Positions 12,372-20,389 of a stretch of 33,757 bases of DNA are shown piece after piece. The first letter of the stretch is position 1. Every line of letters starts with the position of its first letter. The notes beneath the pieces are model-generated. The model had not been told where the DNA came from. It saw nothing but the letters and a program-made list of their open reading frames with translations, and did no database searches. Source of the DNA: a virus; the IMG/VR virus record IMGVR_UViG_3300025168_000316, positions 1 through 33,757 of that record. The stretch is one strand, 5' to 3'. The translations under genes were made by a program, and so were the position numbers.

Positions 12372-12656
12372 CTATTTTTTTGTATTACAATCGCCCTTCA
12401 CACAATTTTTTTCAAATACTGAAAACAGTAATGGTAAGACTGCTAAAAAACTTAAACCCAAATTCATAAATGTGATGCCATTTAACGATATATCTGCACT
12501 AGCAGCTATAACTAACACCCCACTTATTGTTCTCTTAGAAGAATACTTACCCTTAGTGTCTTTAAACAATTCTAAAACTGATTTAACTATTTGAGTAATT
12601 GGACTTATAGCTTGTTTAACCAAGCTACCAGTAATCATATCTACTATCTTGCTCAT
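12372..12656 (-). CDS. Holin candidate, 94 aa
   Basis: The protein has an amphipathic N-terminus (MSKIVDMITGSLVKQAISPI), a basic loop, then two membrane segments at about 43-58 and 62-81 (FMNLGLSFLAVLPLLFSVF), and a short Cys/Lys tail. Two membrane spans in under 100 residues next to an M15 peptidase fit a class II-type holin. Start overlaps the previous stop (TAATG). The 57-residue protein beside it may be the partner (antiholin or second holin). Assignment rests on topology and position. Confidence 0.6.
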   Translation of the reverse strand: MSKIVDMITGSLVKQAISPITQIVKSVLELFKDTKGKYSSKRTISGVLVIAASADISLNGITFMNLGLSFLAVLPLLFSVFEKNCVKGDCNTKK

Positions 12657-12829
12657 TATTTCTTGATGTCAGCAATTCCCTGACCTAGAATCAATGTAAG
12701 TATTGCATAGTAAACTTTCTCTACTTCTGTTTCTGATAAACCTAGCTTTGCTGCTGCAAATGGAACAAATACTGCAGATATTGCATACCAAAACTTTTTT
12801 GAGTCAAACATTTTTTTTAACATTTCCAT
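12656..12829 (-). CDS. Small phage membrane protein (holin-like), 57 aa
   Basis: The ORF has MEMLKKMFDSKKF, a membrane segment WYAISAVFVPFAAAKLG, a short amphipathic helix, then a second segment YAILTLILGQGIADIKK. The GQGIAD motif at the end occurs in small phage holin-like proteins. It lies directly between the peptidase and the holin candidate with overlapping stop and start, so a lysis cassette role is likely. Confidence 0.6.
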   Translation of the reverse strand: MEMLKKMFDSKKFWYAISAVFVPFAAAKLGLSETEVEKVYYAILTLILGQGIADIKK

Positions 12830-12852
12830 AATTTATTTATTTTAATTATTAA

Positions 12853-13212
12853 TTAATACAACCAGATAACTGGCTGAACCTTATCTTGATCTGAATCTAC
12901 ATGGATAAACCCACCTTCTTTACTCAAACCAATTCTTACAAATCCTGCTTCTGCTAGTCCACTTACAATCAATGCTCTCTGATAACTATCTTTACATTCT
13001 ATATCACAAGCTATACCTTTTATATGTGAACTGCTAGGATTTTTTATTGACAGGGGGTGATTTGGACACCTGTACCCTGATGTTATTTTATATTTAATAT
13101 TACTATAAGACCTAGCTCTATCTAAATCTTCTATAAAATCTAAGTCCATCATGTTAGTCTTACAACCACACTTACAAGTAAACTCACTTTTTTTAAAGTA
13201 GCTAAATGTCAT
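12853..13212 (-). CDS. M15 peptidase endolysin, 119 aa
   Basis: The zinc-ligand pattern of the M15A family (PF08291) is complete: H63-x6-D70 (SSHIKGIACD) and H104 (FIHVD), with SGYRCPNHPLS leading in. The N-terminus carries FTCKCGCKTN. The enzyme probably cleaves D-Ala or the peptide cross-bridge of peptidoglycan. It has no signal peptide, so it relies on a holin, and two membrane proteins follow immediately. Length is normal for the phage version. Lysis at the end of the late operon is the expected job. Confidence 0.85.
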   Translation of the reverse strand: MTFSYFKKSEFTCKCGCKTNMMDLDFIEDLDRARSYSNIKYKITSGYRCPNHPLSIKNPSSSHIKGIACDIECKDSYQRALIVSGLAEAGFVRIGLSKEGGFIHVDSDQDKVQPVIWLY

Positions 13213-13334
13213 TATTTACCTTGCCCTCTTTTTGGTTTTTTATAACCATTTTGACTTTTACTAGAATTTTTAGAATGTACTCCTTTACGTTTCTTAGTCT
13301 TAGTCTTTCTAAAAGTAAAAACTATTTTAGCCAT
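13212..13334 (-). CDS. Very basic 40-aa phage protein
   Basis: The product is MAKIVFTFRK, then mostly Lys, Ser, Asn and Gly (TKTKKRKGVHSKNSSKSQNG, YKKPKRGQGK). Short proteins with the RKGVHSKNSSKS-x-N-x-Y-KK pattern recur in phages of Bacteroidota at this late location. Start and stop overlap neighbours as TAATG. The strong positive charge suggests binding to DNA or RNA, or packing inside the capsid; the function is not known. Confidence 0.7.
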   Translation of the reverse strand: MAKIVFTFRKTKTKKRKGVHSKNSSKSQNGYKKPKRGQGK

Positions 13335-13335
13335 A

Positions 13336-13779
13336 TTAAGCTGTTACTGCAATAAATTCTACATCACAAGCTGCTGTATTTGCTTGTGCAGCAACTAAAG
13401 TAATATCTGCTAAAGCACCAAAACTTGTGCCAGTAATAGCATCCATTTCATTATTCATTAATAATAATGATTCACCTGCTGCTAATTTAAACCAGAAACT
13501 ATCTGCACCATTATATAATCTTAATGTTACAAAATTTGTATCATCTAAATTAGTTACTCTAAAATAAGCATAATCAGTTTTAACTCCTGTTCCTGCATCA
13601 TCTGCAGTAGACCAGTTAAATAAAGTCTTTTCGGAAGTAGCAACACTCATTATTCTTTGATCTACCTGTCCTTTAGATGTAAATGTTTTCTCTACAGTAT
13701 TACCATATACTACACCATTCAAAGTGTATGATTCTACTACTGTTACTGTTAAATTTGCTGCTGTTACTGTACTTGCCAT
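13336..13779 (-). CDS. Structural (beta-rich) virion protein, 147 aa
   Basis: It is a beta-rich Thr/Val/Ala protein, with YTLNGVVYGNTVEKTFTS, ATSEKTLFNWSTADDAG and YFRVTNLDDTNFVTLRLYN, then LAAGESLLLMNNEMDAI. The arrangement resembles small virion decoration or tail-associated proteins of flavobacterial and pelagic phages. There is no membrane segment. It lies between other virion genes and the lysis genes. The precise place in the particle is unknown. Confidence 0.65.
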   Translation of the reverse strand: MASTVTAANLTVTVVESYTLNGVVYGNTVEKTFTSKGQVDQRIMSVATSEKTLFNWSTADDAGTGVKTDYAYFRVTNLDDTNFVTLRLYNGADSFWFKLAAGESLLLMNNEMDAITGTSFGALADITLVAAQANTAACDVEFIAVTA

Positions 13780-13780
13780 A

Positions 13781-13936
13781 TTATTTTCTTGTTTTTGTGA
13801 ATTTATAAATTGAGAATCCTATTGCTATTAATAAAGAAACTGTTGTTAGTATTTCATTAAATGATGCTAACGATATTCCTATTGCTCCTGCATTCGCCAT
13901 TCCCACCTGTATCGTATCTTCAATTGTATCTTTCAT
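13781..13936 (-). CDS. Small membrane protein in late operon, 51 aa
   Basis: The segment MKDTIEDTIQVGMANAGAIG is amphipathic, followed by a membrane span ILTTVSLLIAIGFSIYKF and a basic tail TKTRK. It lies one base after the previous structural gene. It could be a third lysis-related membrane protein (holin or pinholin-like) or a virion-membrane contact; nothing further can be said. Confidence 0.6.
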   Translation of the reverse strand: MKDTIEDTIQVGMANAGAIGISLASFNEILTTVSLLIAIGFSIYKFTKTRK

Positions 13937-13949
13937 TGTATTTTTGTTA

Positions 13950-14585
13950 TTAATTGTCATATCCCACCTCTACACCTACTTTAAAATATGTTGTTGCTGC
14001 TGCTGATGCTTTTACCATTAGAAATAATACATCTCCTGCTGCTAAACTTGTTTCAGGAGCTAAGTTTCTAGTTGTTTGTAAATTATCGTTACTTGACTGT
14101 CCTGTTATTGACAATTCATTTAATTTTACTGGATCAATAGCACCAGTATTTCCTGCTACAAATGTCATCTTACATAAAGCTACTGTTATTGTTGCTCCTG
14201 AAGTAGCATTTGCCCATAAATATATTTTGTTTAAATTACAAGCACTATGCATTACAAATGATTTTGTTTTAAAAAAATCACCAATGTCTAAAGCACTTGT
14301 ACCAACAGTTCCTGAGCCATAATTTGTGCTGTATAAATATGAGCTAGTATCGCCACTAATATCTCCACCATAGTGATAGTTAGCATTACTTAATACAGCA
14401 TAACCTTGTATGTTAAATGTATCAGTTTTTATTAGGTTTTTCTTTGTCCATAACAAACTACCATCTGTGTTTCCTGTACCAGTACCTGTAGACTTACTAC
14501 ATAAAGTGTCATTACCTGCAGACTCAAAACCTTTTGGGTTGTGTCTGTTTACATCTGTTAAATTTTTGTGTTCGTTAGCAGCCAT
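13950..14585 (-). CDS. Virion structural protein, 211 aa
   Basis: The N-terminus MAANEHKNLTDVNRHNPKGF carries an LTDVNRHNP-x-GF motif that I have seen at the start of tail or decoration proteins of many environmental phages. The rest is a Gly/Ser/Thr-rich beta domain (SGDTSSYLYSTNYGSGTVG, KIYLWANATSGATITVALC). It overlaps the preceding cysteine-rich gene by 11 bases. No enzymatic motif. Likely a decoration, fiber or head-fibre protein. Confidence 0.65.
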   Translation of the reverse strand: MAANEHKNLTDVNRHNPKGFESAGNDTLCSKSTGTGTGNTDGSLLWTKKNLIKTDTFNIQGYAVLSNANYHYGGDISGDTSSYLYSTNYGSGTVGTSALDIGDFFKTKSFVMHSACNLNKIYLWANATSGATITVALCKMTFVAGNTGAIDPVKLNELSITGQSSNDNLQTTRNLAPETSLAAGDVLFLMVKASAAATTYFKVGVEVGYDN

Positions 14586-15036
14586 ATTTATTTAAGTAAT
14601 CTTTAAACCTATTATCTAATTTATTATTTTCTTTATCAATTTGGTCAAGTTTTTTTATTGCCCAATTAATACCACTAGTTCCTCCCCAACAATCCCACAT
14701 TAAAGCTCCACAACCTTCATCGTAAGGTACATCTTTATGTTGTTGGTGTCTTTTAAAAGATGCCATACGAGCTATAGTATCTCTTGATAAATTTTCTCTA
14801 TTTGCTAATTGCCTAGCTCTTTTTTTTCCAACATCAGTTCCACAAGAACCCCACCCATTTTCTTCTACCCACTTTAAAGCTCTCTTTGCATTGTTAGTTG
14901 CAGACTGTGGATAGTCGTTATATGTCTTTGCATAATAGTCTTTGTTGGCAGTTTCACACGATTCTTTAGAATCATACTGACAGCTACCAGTTTCTCCAAA
15001 TCTCCACATTCCATTTTCACATTCGTAACAAGGCAT
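14575..15036 (-). CDS. Conserved phage virion/maturation-type protein, 153 aa
   Basis: The first 30 residues hold CxxC and other Cys (MPCYECENGMWRFGETGSC). The main part ATNNAKRALKWVEENGWGSC, KKRARQLANRENLSRDTIAR, MASFKRHQQHK and ALMWDCWGGTSGINWAIKKL is a module often found joined to phage prohead proteases and head proteins: N-A-x-R-A, a R-A-x-x-L-A-N segment, R-M-x-S-F-x-R-H and W-x-x-W-G-G. It is stand-alone here. The Cys-rich N-terminus may bind zinc. The function is unknown; its place after the portal and connector fits head assembly. Confidence 0.6.
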   Translation of the reverse strand: MPCYECENGMWRFGETGSCQYDSKESCETANKDYYAKTYNDYPQSATNNAKRALKWVEENGWGSCGTDVGKKRARQLANRENLSRDTIARMASFKRHQQHKDVPYDEGCGALMWDCWGGTSGINWAIKKLDQIDKENNKLDNRFKDYLNKYGC

Positions 15037-15047
15037 ATCTTTATCTT

Positions 15048-15635
15048 TTAACAGTCATCACATGAACAGAAATCTCTCCAACTATTGTAATTGTACGTTC
15101 TTGGTCGTGAGTAAATACTGTCATACATTATTATTCCATGATTCTTGTAAGCATAACCTCTTGCAGGTCTGTCAGATTCGTATGTAGGATATAAACCATT
15201 CTGGTCAGAATCTTCCATGTAGTCTAACATATCTTTTAAATATATCTCAGACTTTCTATATGTGTCTTGCTTATATGCATTTAACTCTGAAGGGTCTACT
15301 ATAGTAGCAAACTCATCTACATTATGTACAATACCCATACTACTACTATTGCTTTGTACTTCGTTAATAACCTCAAATCTTACAAACCAACATAGACATC
15401 TTGTAAGAAAATCATCCATTAAAGTTTGATTTGCAGCAGTTAATGTACCATCATTATGCTGTTTCTTTATTTCTTCGTAAAACTTTTTACCTAAAGCAGG
15501 TTTTAGATGTGCTAATTCTGTAAGCAGAATAGTATTATTAGATATTAAAGCAGGGTCTGTATTAGCATTCGTAAAGCTATTACTGATAACTTCTCCTGCA
15601 CTTACTAAAGGTATATATTGATTTACGTTTGCCAT
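15048..15635 (-). CDS. Head-tail connector candidate (DUF6712-like), 195 aa
   Basis: It is a soluble helical protein with NTILLTELAHLKPALGKKFY early, FLTRCLCWFVRFEVINEVQS in the middle and a Cys/Asp-rich end (DFCSCDDC). The helical layout, size and position right after the portal match the phage connector-type family I recall as DUF6712 in Bacteroidota phages. It would sit below the portal in the neck. The assignment is by position and overall sequence, not by a decisive motif. Confidence 0.5.
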   Translation of the reverse strand: MANVNQYIPLVSAGEVISNSFTNANTDPALISNNTILLTELAHLKPALGKKFYEEIKKQHNDGTLTAANQTLMDDFLTRCLCWFVRFEVINEVQSNSSSMGIVHNVDEFATIVDPSELNAYKQDTYRKSEIYLKDMLDYMEDSDQNGLYPTYESDRPARGYAYKNHGIIMYDSIYSRPRTYNYNSWRDFCSCDDC

Positions 15636-15639
15636 ATTA

Positions 15640-16977
15640 TTATTCTTCGTTTTGTGATTCTACTTCAGTTACTTGTAATTCGCTTTCACTATCTCCAATA
15701 CCATCTTGGTCATCATCTCTTGTAACAATAATTTGTTCTCTATCTGTCAAGAACATATTGCCCTCTTCAAGCATTGGGAAATCTTCATCTAGCATTTTTC
15801 TTTGCTCGTTAATAGTAAGTATCTTAGTAGGATCAAGCTGTGTAGCAAATGATACTGGTGGTTCGTATTGTATTAATAACTCTTCTGAGATGAAACCCAT
15901 CTCTCTATTTAGTATGTCTTTTATACCATCTAAGATTAAATCAGAAGTATCTTTAATTACAGTTGTCATTGCCATATCATAAGCAATTCTAATCTCACTA
16001 CCTGTGTTGTTCATCTTACCAGAACTAACAATACCTGCAAGTGCAGGTTGCCATCTATGTGCAGTAATAATATTTTGGTCAGTAATCTTTTGTAAATCTA
16101 ACCAACTACCATCTTGGTCATCTTTTATAATAGAAACATTCGCAGGTGAAGTATCTCCATTCTTTACAATAAACATTATTTTACCATTGTTTCCTTCTCC
16201 AACAAACTTTTTCTGTGCTTCTTTAACCAGTTGTTTCGCTTCTGCTTCACCCATATCACCAGAGATTTCAACGATTGCAGATGGCTGAAAACCATTTTGA
16301 AATTTTGTATGATTCCACTTGCCGATTTCGTAATCAACTGCGATATGATCCAATGCAGCAACATAGTCAGGTAAGCCATAGTAAGTAAATGTTGGTTCAT
16401 AATCTTTAAAATGCATCACAAATCTTTTACCCTTTACATTTGGATATAGAGGTATAGTCTGTGTTTTGTCTTTCATAGTATTGTACTTTGCCCAATCTGG
16501 GTGTACATATACTTCTTTCTTGTTTTTAGCCATTCTAACAGTAGTTGCATCTATATGGTATAGGTTTACCCCACCATCATATAAAACACCTTCTACATAA
16601 GCATTTCCAAAAGTGTAATAGTCATCAGCTAATTTCTTATAAACTTGTCTTAAAGTTTCTTTATTAGCATTTACATCTTTTATGTATGCTTTTATTTCTT
16701 GATTGCTTGTAACAAACTTAGCACCACTTGTAAATACAGTCTTTTGTGCAAGTACACTTCTATGTGTAGATGATTTACGTTTAAGCTCTGCTAAATATTG
16801 TGGAAATAAATTGTTGTTACCAAAAGGTATATACTTAGTAAGTACCCTTGATATATCTTGTGGTTCTTCTACACTTTGTGGTACTGCTAAATCAAAAACA
16901 CCAAACTCAAAAGTATTACTCTTTTGTTGAGTCTGCTTTTTTACTTGACTTTTTCTTGCTTGTTTTTTCTGACTCAT
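15640..16977 (-). CDS. Portal protein, 445 aa
   Basis: The sequence follows the phage portal family (PF04860/PBSX-like): YLAELKRKSSTHRSVLAQK, then the wing/stem segment DYEIGKWNHTKFQNGFQPSA, and the crown-side helix TDQNIITAHRWQPALAGI followed by GSEIRIAYDMAM. Length is typical (400-500). The dodecameric ring would be the packaging vertex. The C-terminus is acidic and disordered (DDDQDGIGDSESELQVTEVE). Unusually, the gene is downstream of the capsid gene and about 14 kb from the terminase. The 62-base overlap with the preceding gene suggests coupling. Confidence 0.85.
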   Translation of the reverse strand: MSQKKQARKSQVKKQTQQKSNTFEFGVFDLAVPQSVEEPQDISRVLTKYIPFGNNNLFPQYLAELKRKSSTHRSVLAQKTVFTSGAKFVTSNQEIKAYIKDVNANKETLRQVYKKLADDYYTFGNAYVEGVLYDGGVNLYHIDATTVRMAKNKKEVYVHPDWAKYNTMKDKTQTIPLYPNVKGKRFVMHFKDYEPTFTYYGLPDYVAALDHIAVDYEIGKWNHTKFQNGFQPSAIVEISGDMGEAEAKQLVKEAQKKFVGEGNNGKIMFIVKNGDTSPANVSIIKDDQDGSWLDLQKITDQNIITAHRWQPALAGIVSSGKMNNTGSEIRIAYDMAMTTVIKDTSDLILDGIKDILNREMGFISEELLIQYEPPVSFATQLDPTKILTINEQRKMLDEDFPMLEEGNMFLTDREQIIVTRDDDQDGIGDSESELQVTEVESQNEE

Positions 16978-17185
16978 CTTTTGTTTTTGTTAATTTTTCT
17001 ATTAAATTATTTAAACCTGCTTCTTCATAAGCATAAGCCAATTCTTCTTGTGTAGCTGTTGCCCAAGAAATACTAAAATCTCCTTTGTAAGTAGAACCAG
17101 AAGATAATTTTGCTTTGTATGTTGCCATAATTGTATAAATTTTTAAGTGTGATAAATCTACAATTTTTTTGTTGCAATCACACAT
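16916..17185 (-). CDS. Small head-module protein, 89 aa (start uncertain)
   Basis: The core MATYKAKLSSGSTYKGDFSI, TQEELAYAYEEAGLNNLIEK and a Lys/Ser-rich tail form a compact N-domain with a basic C-terminus. An internal ATG at 17128 (70 residues) has a good A-rich leader and may be the true start. The longer form adds MCDCNKKIVDLSHLKIYTI, a Cys pair often seen in phage small proteins. The frame overlaps the portal gene by 62 bases. The function is unknown; a head accessory role is suggested by position between a structural protein and the portal. Confidence 0.6.
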   Translation of the reverse strand: MCDCNKKIVDLSHLKIYTIMATYKAKLSSGSTYKGDFSISWATATQEELAYAYEEAGLNNLIEKLTKTKDESEKTSKKKSSKKADSTKE

Positions 17186-17187
17186 AT

Positions 17188-17236
17188 TAAAAAAAGATAT
17201 TAATAGGATTTACAAAACCTCAGTTTCTACCTATTA
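17188..17236 (-). terminator. Possible terminator or attenuator before the 89-aa gene
   Basis: Minus-strand TAATAGG (17236-17230) and CCTATTA (17207-17201) pair across a 22-base loop that holds a second small stem (AAAC-TGAG-GTTT). This is followed by ATATC and seven T. The long loop makes it weak; partial read-through to the portal gene would be expected. Confidence 0.35.
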
Positions 17237-17251
17237 TGTATCTAATTATTA

Positions 17252-17833
17252 TTAAGCTGCAGTAGTTGCAGTTAAAGCTGCTGTATCAACAGTAATTGCA
17301 CCAATATATTTTCTTGGTAACTCAAACTGTCTTGCCATCAAACTAACTGTAATACCACTTTCATCAGAATAAGCTGCTCCAGTTCCACCTTCCATACTTG
17401 CTAAATTCAAGAATGTTTGATTTTTTGAAGGAACATCTTCGTTTGCATATTTTTCACTTACACCTAAAACCATTGCTGTACCATTAGTATCAATAGCAAT
17501 TCCCATCATACAAGTATCTAATAATGCTTGTAATTCTGCAAATTTTGTATTGTCTAGTTTTGGTAGCATAAATGATAAACCACATTCAAAAGCTGTTGAG
17601 CCATTTTCTTTAGTTGCATTTATAGTCATTGCAGGAGTTTCGTTTTTAAATTCAAAAACAAACCAAGCTGCTGCACTAGAACCAGTAAGAATACTGTCAA
17701 TGTCATGCTCACCTGCTGCATTACCATAAACTACTGCATCTGTAGGCGCCCATGATCTTAGAAGAATTTGCTTAATACCACCTGTTGCTTGTAAATCTGC
17801 ACAAGTAACACCTATACCTTTATCTATAGCCAT
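17252..17833 (-). CDS. Structural protein after capsid, 193 aa
   Basis: It is a beta-rich Ala/Thr/Gly protein with MAIDKGIGVTCADLQATGGI, a central block AMTINATKENGSTAFECGLS and an end RQFELPRKYIGAITVD. It has the size and composition of a tail-tube or minor head protein. It is placed between the capsid and the portal and flanked by terminator-like hairpins. A tail-tube role is possible because no other tube candidate is evident among the tail genes, but this is inference only. Confidence 0.6.
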   Translation of the reverse strand: MAIDKGIGVTCADLQATGGIKQILLRSWAPTDAVVYGNAAGEHDIDSILTGSSAAAWFVFEFKNETPAMTINATKENGSTAFECGLSFMLPKLDNTKFAELQALLDTCMMGIAIDTNGTAMVLGVSEKYANEDVPSKNQTFLNLASMEGGTGAAYSDESGITVSLMARQFELPRKYIGAITVDTAALTATTAA

Positions 17834-17857
17834 ATTATTATTTTTTTATATATTATT

Positions 17858-17894
17858 AAAAAGTAAAGTAGAGAGAGCTTTTACACTCTCTCTA
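17858..17894 (-). terminator. Hairpin terminator/attenuator after the capsid gene
   Basis: Minus-strand TAGAGAGAG (17894-17886) and CTCTCTCTA (17877-17869) form a perfect nine-pair stem with an eight-base loop, followed by CTTTACTTTTTAATA. It lies 16 bases after the capsid stop. The T tract is interrupted, so partial termination or 3'-end protection of the capsid message is likely. Confidence 0.6.
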
Positions 17895-17909
17895 TCTACA
17901 TTATTGTTA

Positions 17910-18956
17910 TTATACAATTACTCCCCATTGTACAAGAGAGTCGTATAAGTATTGTACACCTAACTTGAAGTAACCTCTAAAGTACATTTTTTCTTCTAAA
18001 TCATCATAGAATACTTTAAATGAACCTTCTGGGTCTGTAACATCTGAACCAATAATTAGGTTTTCAGTAGCTACATAACAAGCTCCGTTATTGTATTGTG
18101 TTGCACTACCACCTGATGGTGTGTGAGTAAACATTGCAGGGTTAAGGTCAGCTAAGATAGTATCCCACTCGTACATTGGAATTACTTGAACACCTCTAAA
18201 GCTAACTCTTGTGTAACCTTCAACTGTGTTTACAATAGCTAAATCTGCAGAAGAACCTTCTAAGTTTGCTAAGTAAGCATTAAAGATTTTTGGAGTTACA
18301 AAGAACTTCTTATCAGAAGAAGCTACTTGTTGTAAAGATGCAGGAGCTGTGTCATACATTTCTCTTAATAGAGCAATTGCTTGTCCTGCTGTTGGAGCTG
18401 CTTGAGTACCATCTAGTAAAGTTCTAGCTGCTAATATACCTGAAGTTGCCATTAATTTCATCCATCCATCAAATGCTTTGTAACCAGAATTTGCTGCAGC
18501 AGTAGTATCACCACCCCAACCTAATCTTACTACATCTTGTCCAATACCTTTAACTGCACGATTTACAATTGCATCAGCTAATTGAGTACCTTCTAGATTC
18601 ATTACATCTACACCACTTTTGTACATTTCTTCAATGTAAGTTCCAAAGAACTCATCAGTACATTGCTCTAAAGCTACTCTACATCTTCCTGCAGTAATTA
18701 CTTTATCATCAATATTAAAATCTACTTGACCAGAACCATCACCACTATTACTTGAAGAAGAACAAGCAGTATAAGGTCTTACTATTTTTGTTAGAGCAGC
18801 AGAAGTGTATACATTCATTTTATGCTTAACATTAGGGATAACTCTGTAGTTTTGCATTAAATCATCACTTCTAAATACTGGCTCATAAAAGATTTCGTTT
18901 AAGTTAGCACCACTATAAGTTGCTGCTATACTATTATTTGCTACGTTTGTTGCCAT
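17910..18956 (-). CDS. Major capsid protein, 348 aa
   Basis: It follows the protease-scaffold gene directly and has the size and composition of a HK97-fold capsid protein: an N-terminal arm (MATNVANNSIAATYSGANLN), a central block with ALEQCTDEFFGTYIEEMYKS and VNRAVKGIGQDVVRLGWGGD, KKFFVTPKIFNAYLANLEGS, then RVSFRGVQVIPMYEWD and the C-terminal AMYFRG-like block (KMYFRGYFKLGVQYLYDSLV). Such proteins in flavobacterial phages share this layout. The hairpin after its stop may raise its share of the late message. Fold assignment is by eye. Confidence 0.75.
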   Translation of the reverse strand: MATNVANNSIAATYSGANLNEIFYEPVFRSDDLMQNYRVIPNVKHKMNVYTSAALTKIVRPYTACSSSSNSGDGSGQVDFNIDDKVITAGRCRVALEQCTDEFFGTYIEEMYKSGVDVMNLEGTQLADAIVNRAVKGIGQDVVRLGWGGDTTAAANSGYKAFDGWMKLMATSGILAARTLLDGTQAAPTAGQAIALLREMYDTAPASLQQVASSDKKFFVTPKIFNAYLANLEGSSADLAIVNTVEGYTRVSFRGVQVIPMYEWDTILADLNPAMFTHTPSGGSATQYNNGACYVATENLIIGSDVTDPEGSFKVFYDDLEEKMYFRGYFKLGVQYLYDSLVQWGVIV

Positions 18957-18976
18957 TTTTATTTATTTTTTGATTA

Positions 18977-19381
18977 TTAATTATTAAATTTTGCTCTTAC
19001 TCTATCTGCCATTGCATTATAAAAACTTGCATTAGCATCAACAGTTTTATTTTCAACTACAGCAGGATCACCTTCAGTAACTACTTCAGTACCTTTAGCA
19101 TCTGCTTTGTTCAATAAAGCATTTAATCTTTCTATTTCAGTAGAAAGAGTTTCGTTTTCTCCTTTAGTAGAAGTTAATTCTTCTTCTAGAGAAACAATTT
19201 TTCCATTTAAGTCAGTTACACTTGCTTCAAAAGAAGATAATTTATTTGATATTTCTTCATTATCTGAAAGCATAACATTAACTTCAGTTACAACATCTTC
19301 TGACTTGTTGTCAGCTCCTTTTACAGAGTTTACAATTTCATCAACTTTGTTGTTAAACCAATTTTTTAACTCTTCAGTCAT
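18977..19381 (-). CDS. Possible nested scaffold protein, 134 aa
   Basis: An in-frame ATG at residue 210 of the protease gene (19381) follows an AACAAAAAA leader like those before true starts in this genome. It would give the coiled-coil part alone (MTEELKNWFNNKVDEIVNSV and onwards). In lambda, scaffold Nu3 is made this way from inside protease gene C. The alternative is that scaffold is made only by autocleavage near residue 200. Confidence 0.45.
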   Translation of the reverse strand: MTEELKNWFNNKVDEIVNSVKGADNKSEDVVTEVNVMLSDNEEISNKLSSFEASVTDLNGKIVSLEEELTSTKGENETLSTEIERLNALLNKADAKGTEVVTEGDPAVVENKTVDANASFYNAMADRVRAKFNN

Positions 19382-20008
19382 TTTTTTGTTATTTACGTTA
19401 ATATTTAATTTATTATGTATTTGTTCAGTAGTAATGTTTTTGAATTTAGAAACATCATACTTAGCTGCTACTTTAATAGAATCAGAAATAGAATCAATAA
19501 AACCTAATTCATATGCTTCTTTAGCATTTAACCAAGTTTCTTTATCCATCATTTCAATAATTCTATTTAACGACAATCTTGTTTTTCTCTCATAAATATT
19601 AGCAATTTCACCACTAATCTTTTCTAAGATAGATGCAGTCTTTCTCATATCTTCAGCTTCACCCATTGCACCACCCCAAGCATTGTGTATCATAAAAAGA
19701 GAATTTTCAGCCATGATAACCTCATCAGCAGCTAATGCGATAACACTACCCATACTTGCAGCTATACCCTCAATATAAGCAGTAGTTTTTGCTTCTCTCT
19801 TTTTTATTATATTGTACATCGCCATCCCATCAAATACATCACCACCAATACAGTTGATTCGTAAATTAACAGGAGTATCTTTGTACTCTTTCATCTCAGA
19901 AATAAAGTCTTGTGCAGTAATACCATAAGCACCAATTTCATCAAAGATGTAAACCTCTGCAACAGCATCTGTTGCTTTTCCTTGTATACTAAACCATTTC
20001 TTATTCAT
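18977..20008 (-). CDS. ClpP-type prohead protease with coiled-coil scaffold tail, 343 aa
   Basis: The N-terminal 180 residues match S14/ClpP phage proteases: NCIGGDVFDGMAMYNII, the nucleophile motif EGIAASMGS (S85), H108 in MIHNAWGG and a third acid after it (WLNAKEAYELGFID). The tail from 210 is a charged coiled coil (VTDLNGKIVSLEEELTS, TEIERLNALLNK) like a scaffold delta-domain. The protease would cut scaffold and capsid arms during head maturation. The capsid gene follows after 20 bases. A nested start at 19381 is described separately. Confidence 0.85.
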   Translation of the reverse strand: MNKKWFSIQGKATDAVAEVYIFDEIGAYGITAQDFISEMKEYKDTPVNLRINCIGGDVFDGMAMYNIIKKREAKTTAYIEGIAASMGSVIALAADEVIMAENSLFMIHNAWGGAMGEAEDMRKTASILEKISGEIANIYERKTRLSLNRIIEMMDKETWLNAKEAYELGFIDSISDSIKVAAKYDVSKFKNITTEQIHNKLNINVNNKKMTEELKNWFNNKVDEIVNSVKGADNKSEDVVTEVNVMLSDNEEISNKLSSFEASVTDLNGKIVSLEEELTSTKGENETLSTEIERLNALLNKADAKGTEVVTEGDPAVVENKTVDANASFYNAMADRVRAKFNN

Positions 20009-20065
20009 ACCTGCAAAATTAGAATCTAATTGATACTTTATCTACCTAATTTGTGGAAAAAACTT

Positions 20066-20389
20066 TTAGTAAGAGATATTCTCAGATGCTTTTGATTTTT
20101 TTCTGTATTTATACACTATATTTTGTGCTTGACTTTCACTTATCTTATATTTATGTGATAAGTCCATAAAGGTATGTGTTCTATTGCCTTTATTAAAAGA
20201 TAACCTTCTGTCAAAGTCTGCTATAATCATATAGTTCCTTAGTCGTTTAGGTTCTACCATACCCCTTTCTACTAAGTGTTTTAAAATATCTTTAGGTGTG
20301 GCAGTTTCACCGAACCTTTTAGAAATTTCAATATCTAATAACTCTAAGTAATCAAAAACTACATCTACTTTATTTTGTCTTTTTGACAT
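20066..20389 (-). CDS. HTH-like protein in the late operon, 107 aa
   Basis: It is basic and helical: DVVFDYLELLDIEISKRFG, TPKDILKHLVERGMV, then a second part THTFMDLSHKYKISESQAQN with IVYKYRKKSK, which is a HTH of the Mor/sigma-region type (helix, turn at KIS-ESQ, basic recognition helix). It lies between Zn-binding genes and the protease, an unusual place for a DNA-binding protein. It may be a late regulator or packaging partner; unassigned. Its start overlaps the 93-aa gene by 20 bases. Confidence 0.6.
   Translation of the reverse strand: MSKRQNKVDVVFDYLELLDIEISKRFGETATPKDILKHLVERGMVEPKRLRNYMIIADFDRRLSFNKGNRTHTFMDLSHKYKISESQAQNIVYKYRKKSKASENISY

Noticed and set aside
14575-15036. Zinc-finger transcription factor reading of the Cys-rich N-terminus
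   Set aside because: The rest of the protein is a virion or maturation-type module and the gene lies among head genes, so a structural role is more likely.
16176-16400. 74-codon minus-strand frame inside the portal gene
   Set aside because: Out-of-frame shadow of the portal coding sequence with no independent support.
19107-19595. Long plus-strand open frames (for example 162 codons here, 122 codons at 22047-22415, 156 codons at 25724-26194)
   Set aside because: They are antisense to well-supported minus-strand genes, have no leader or coupling, and show Ser/Phe/Leu-rich translations expected from reverse reading of helical or beta genes.
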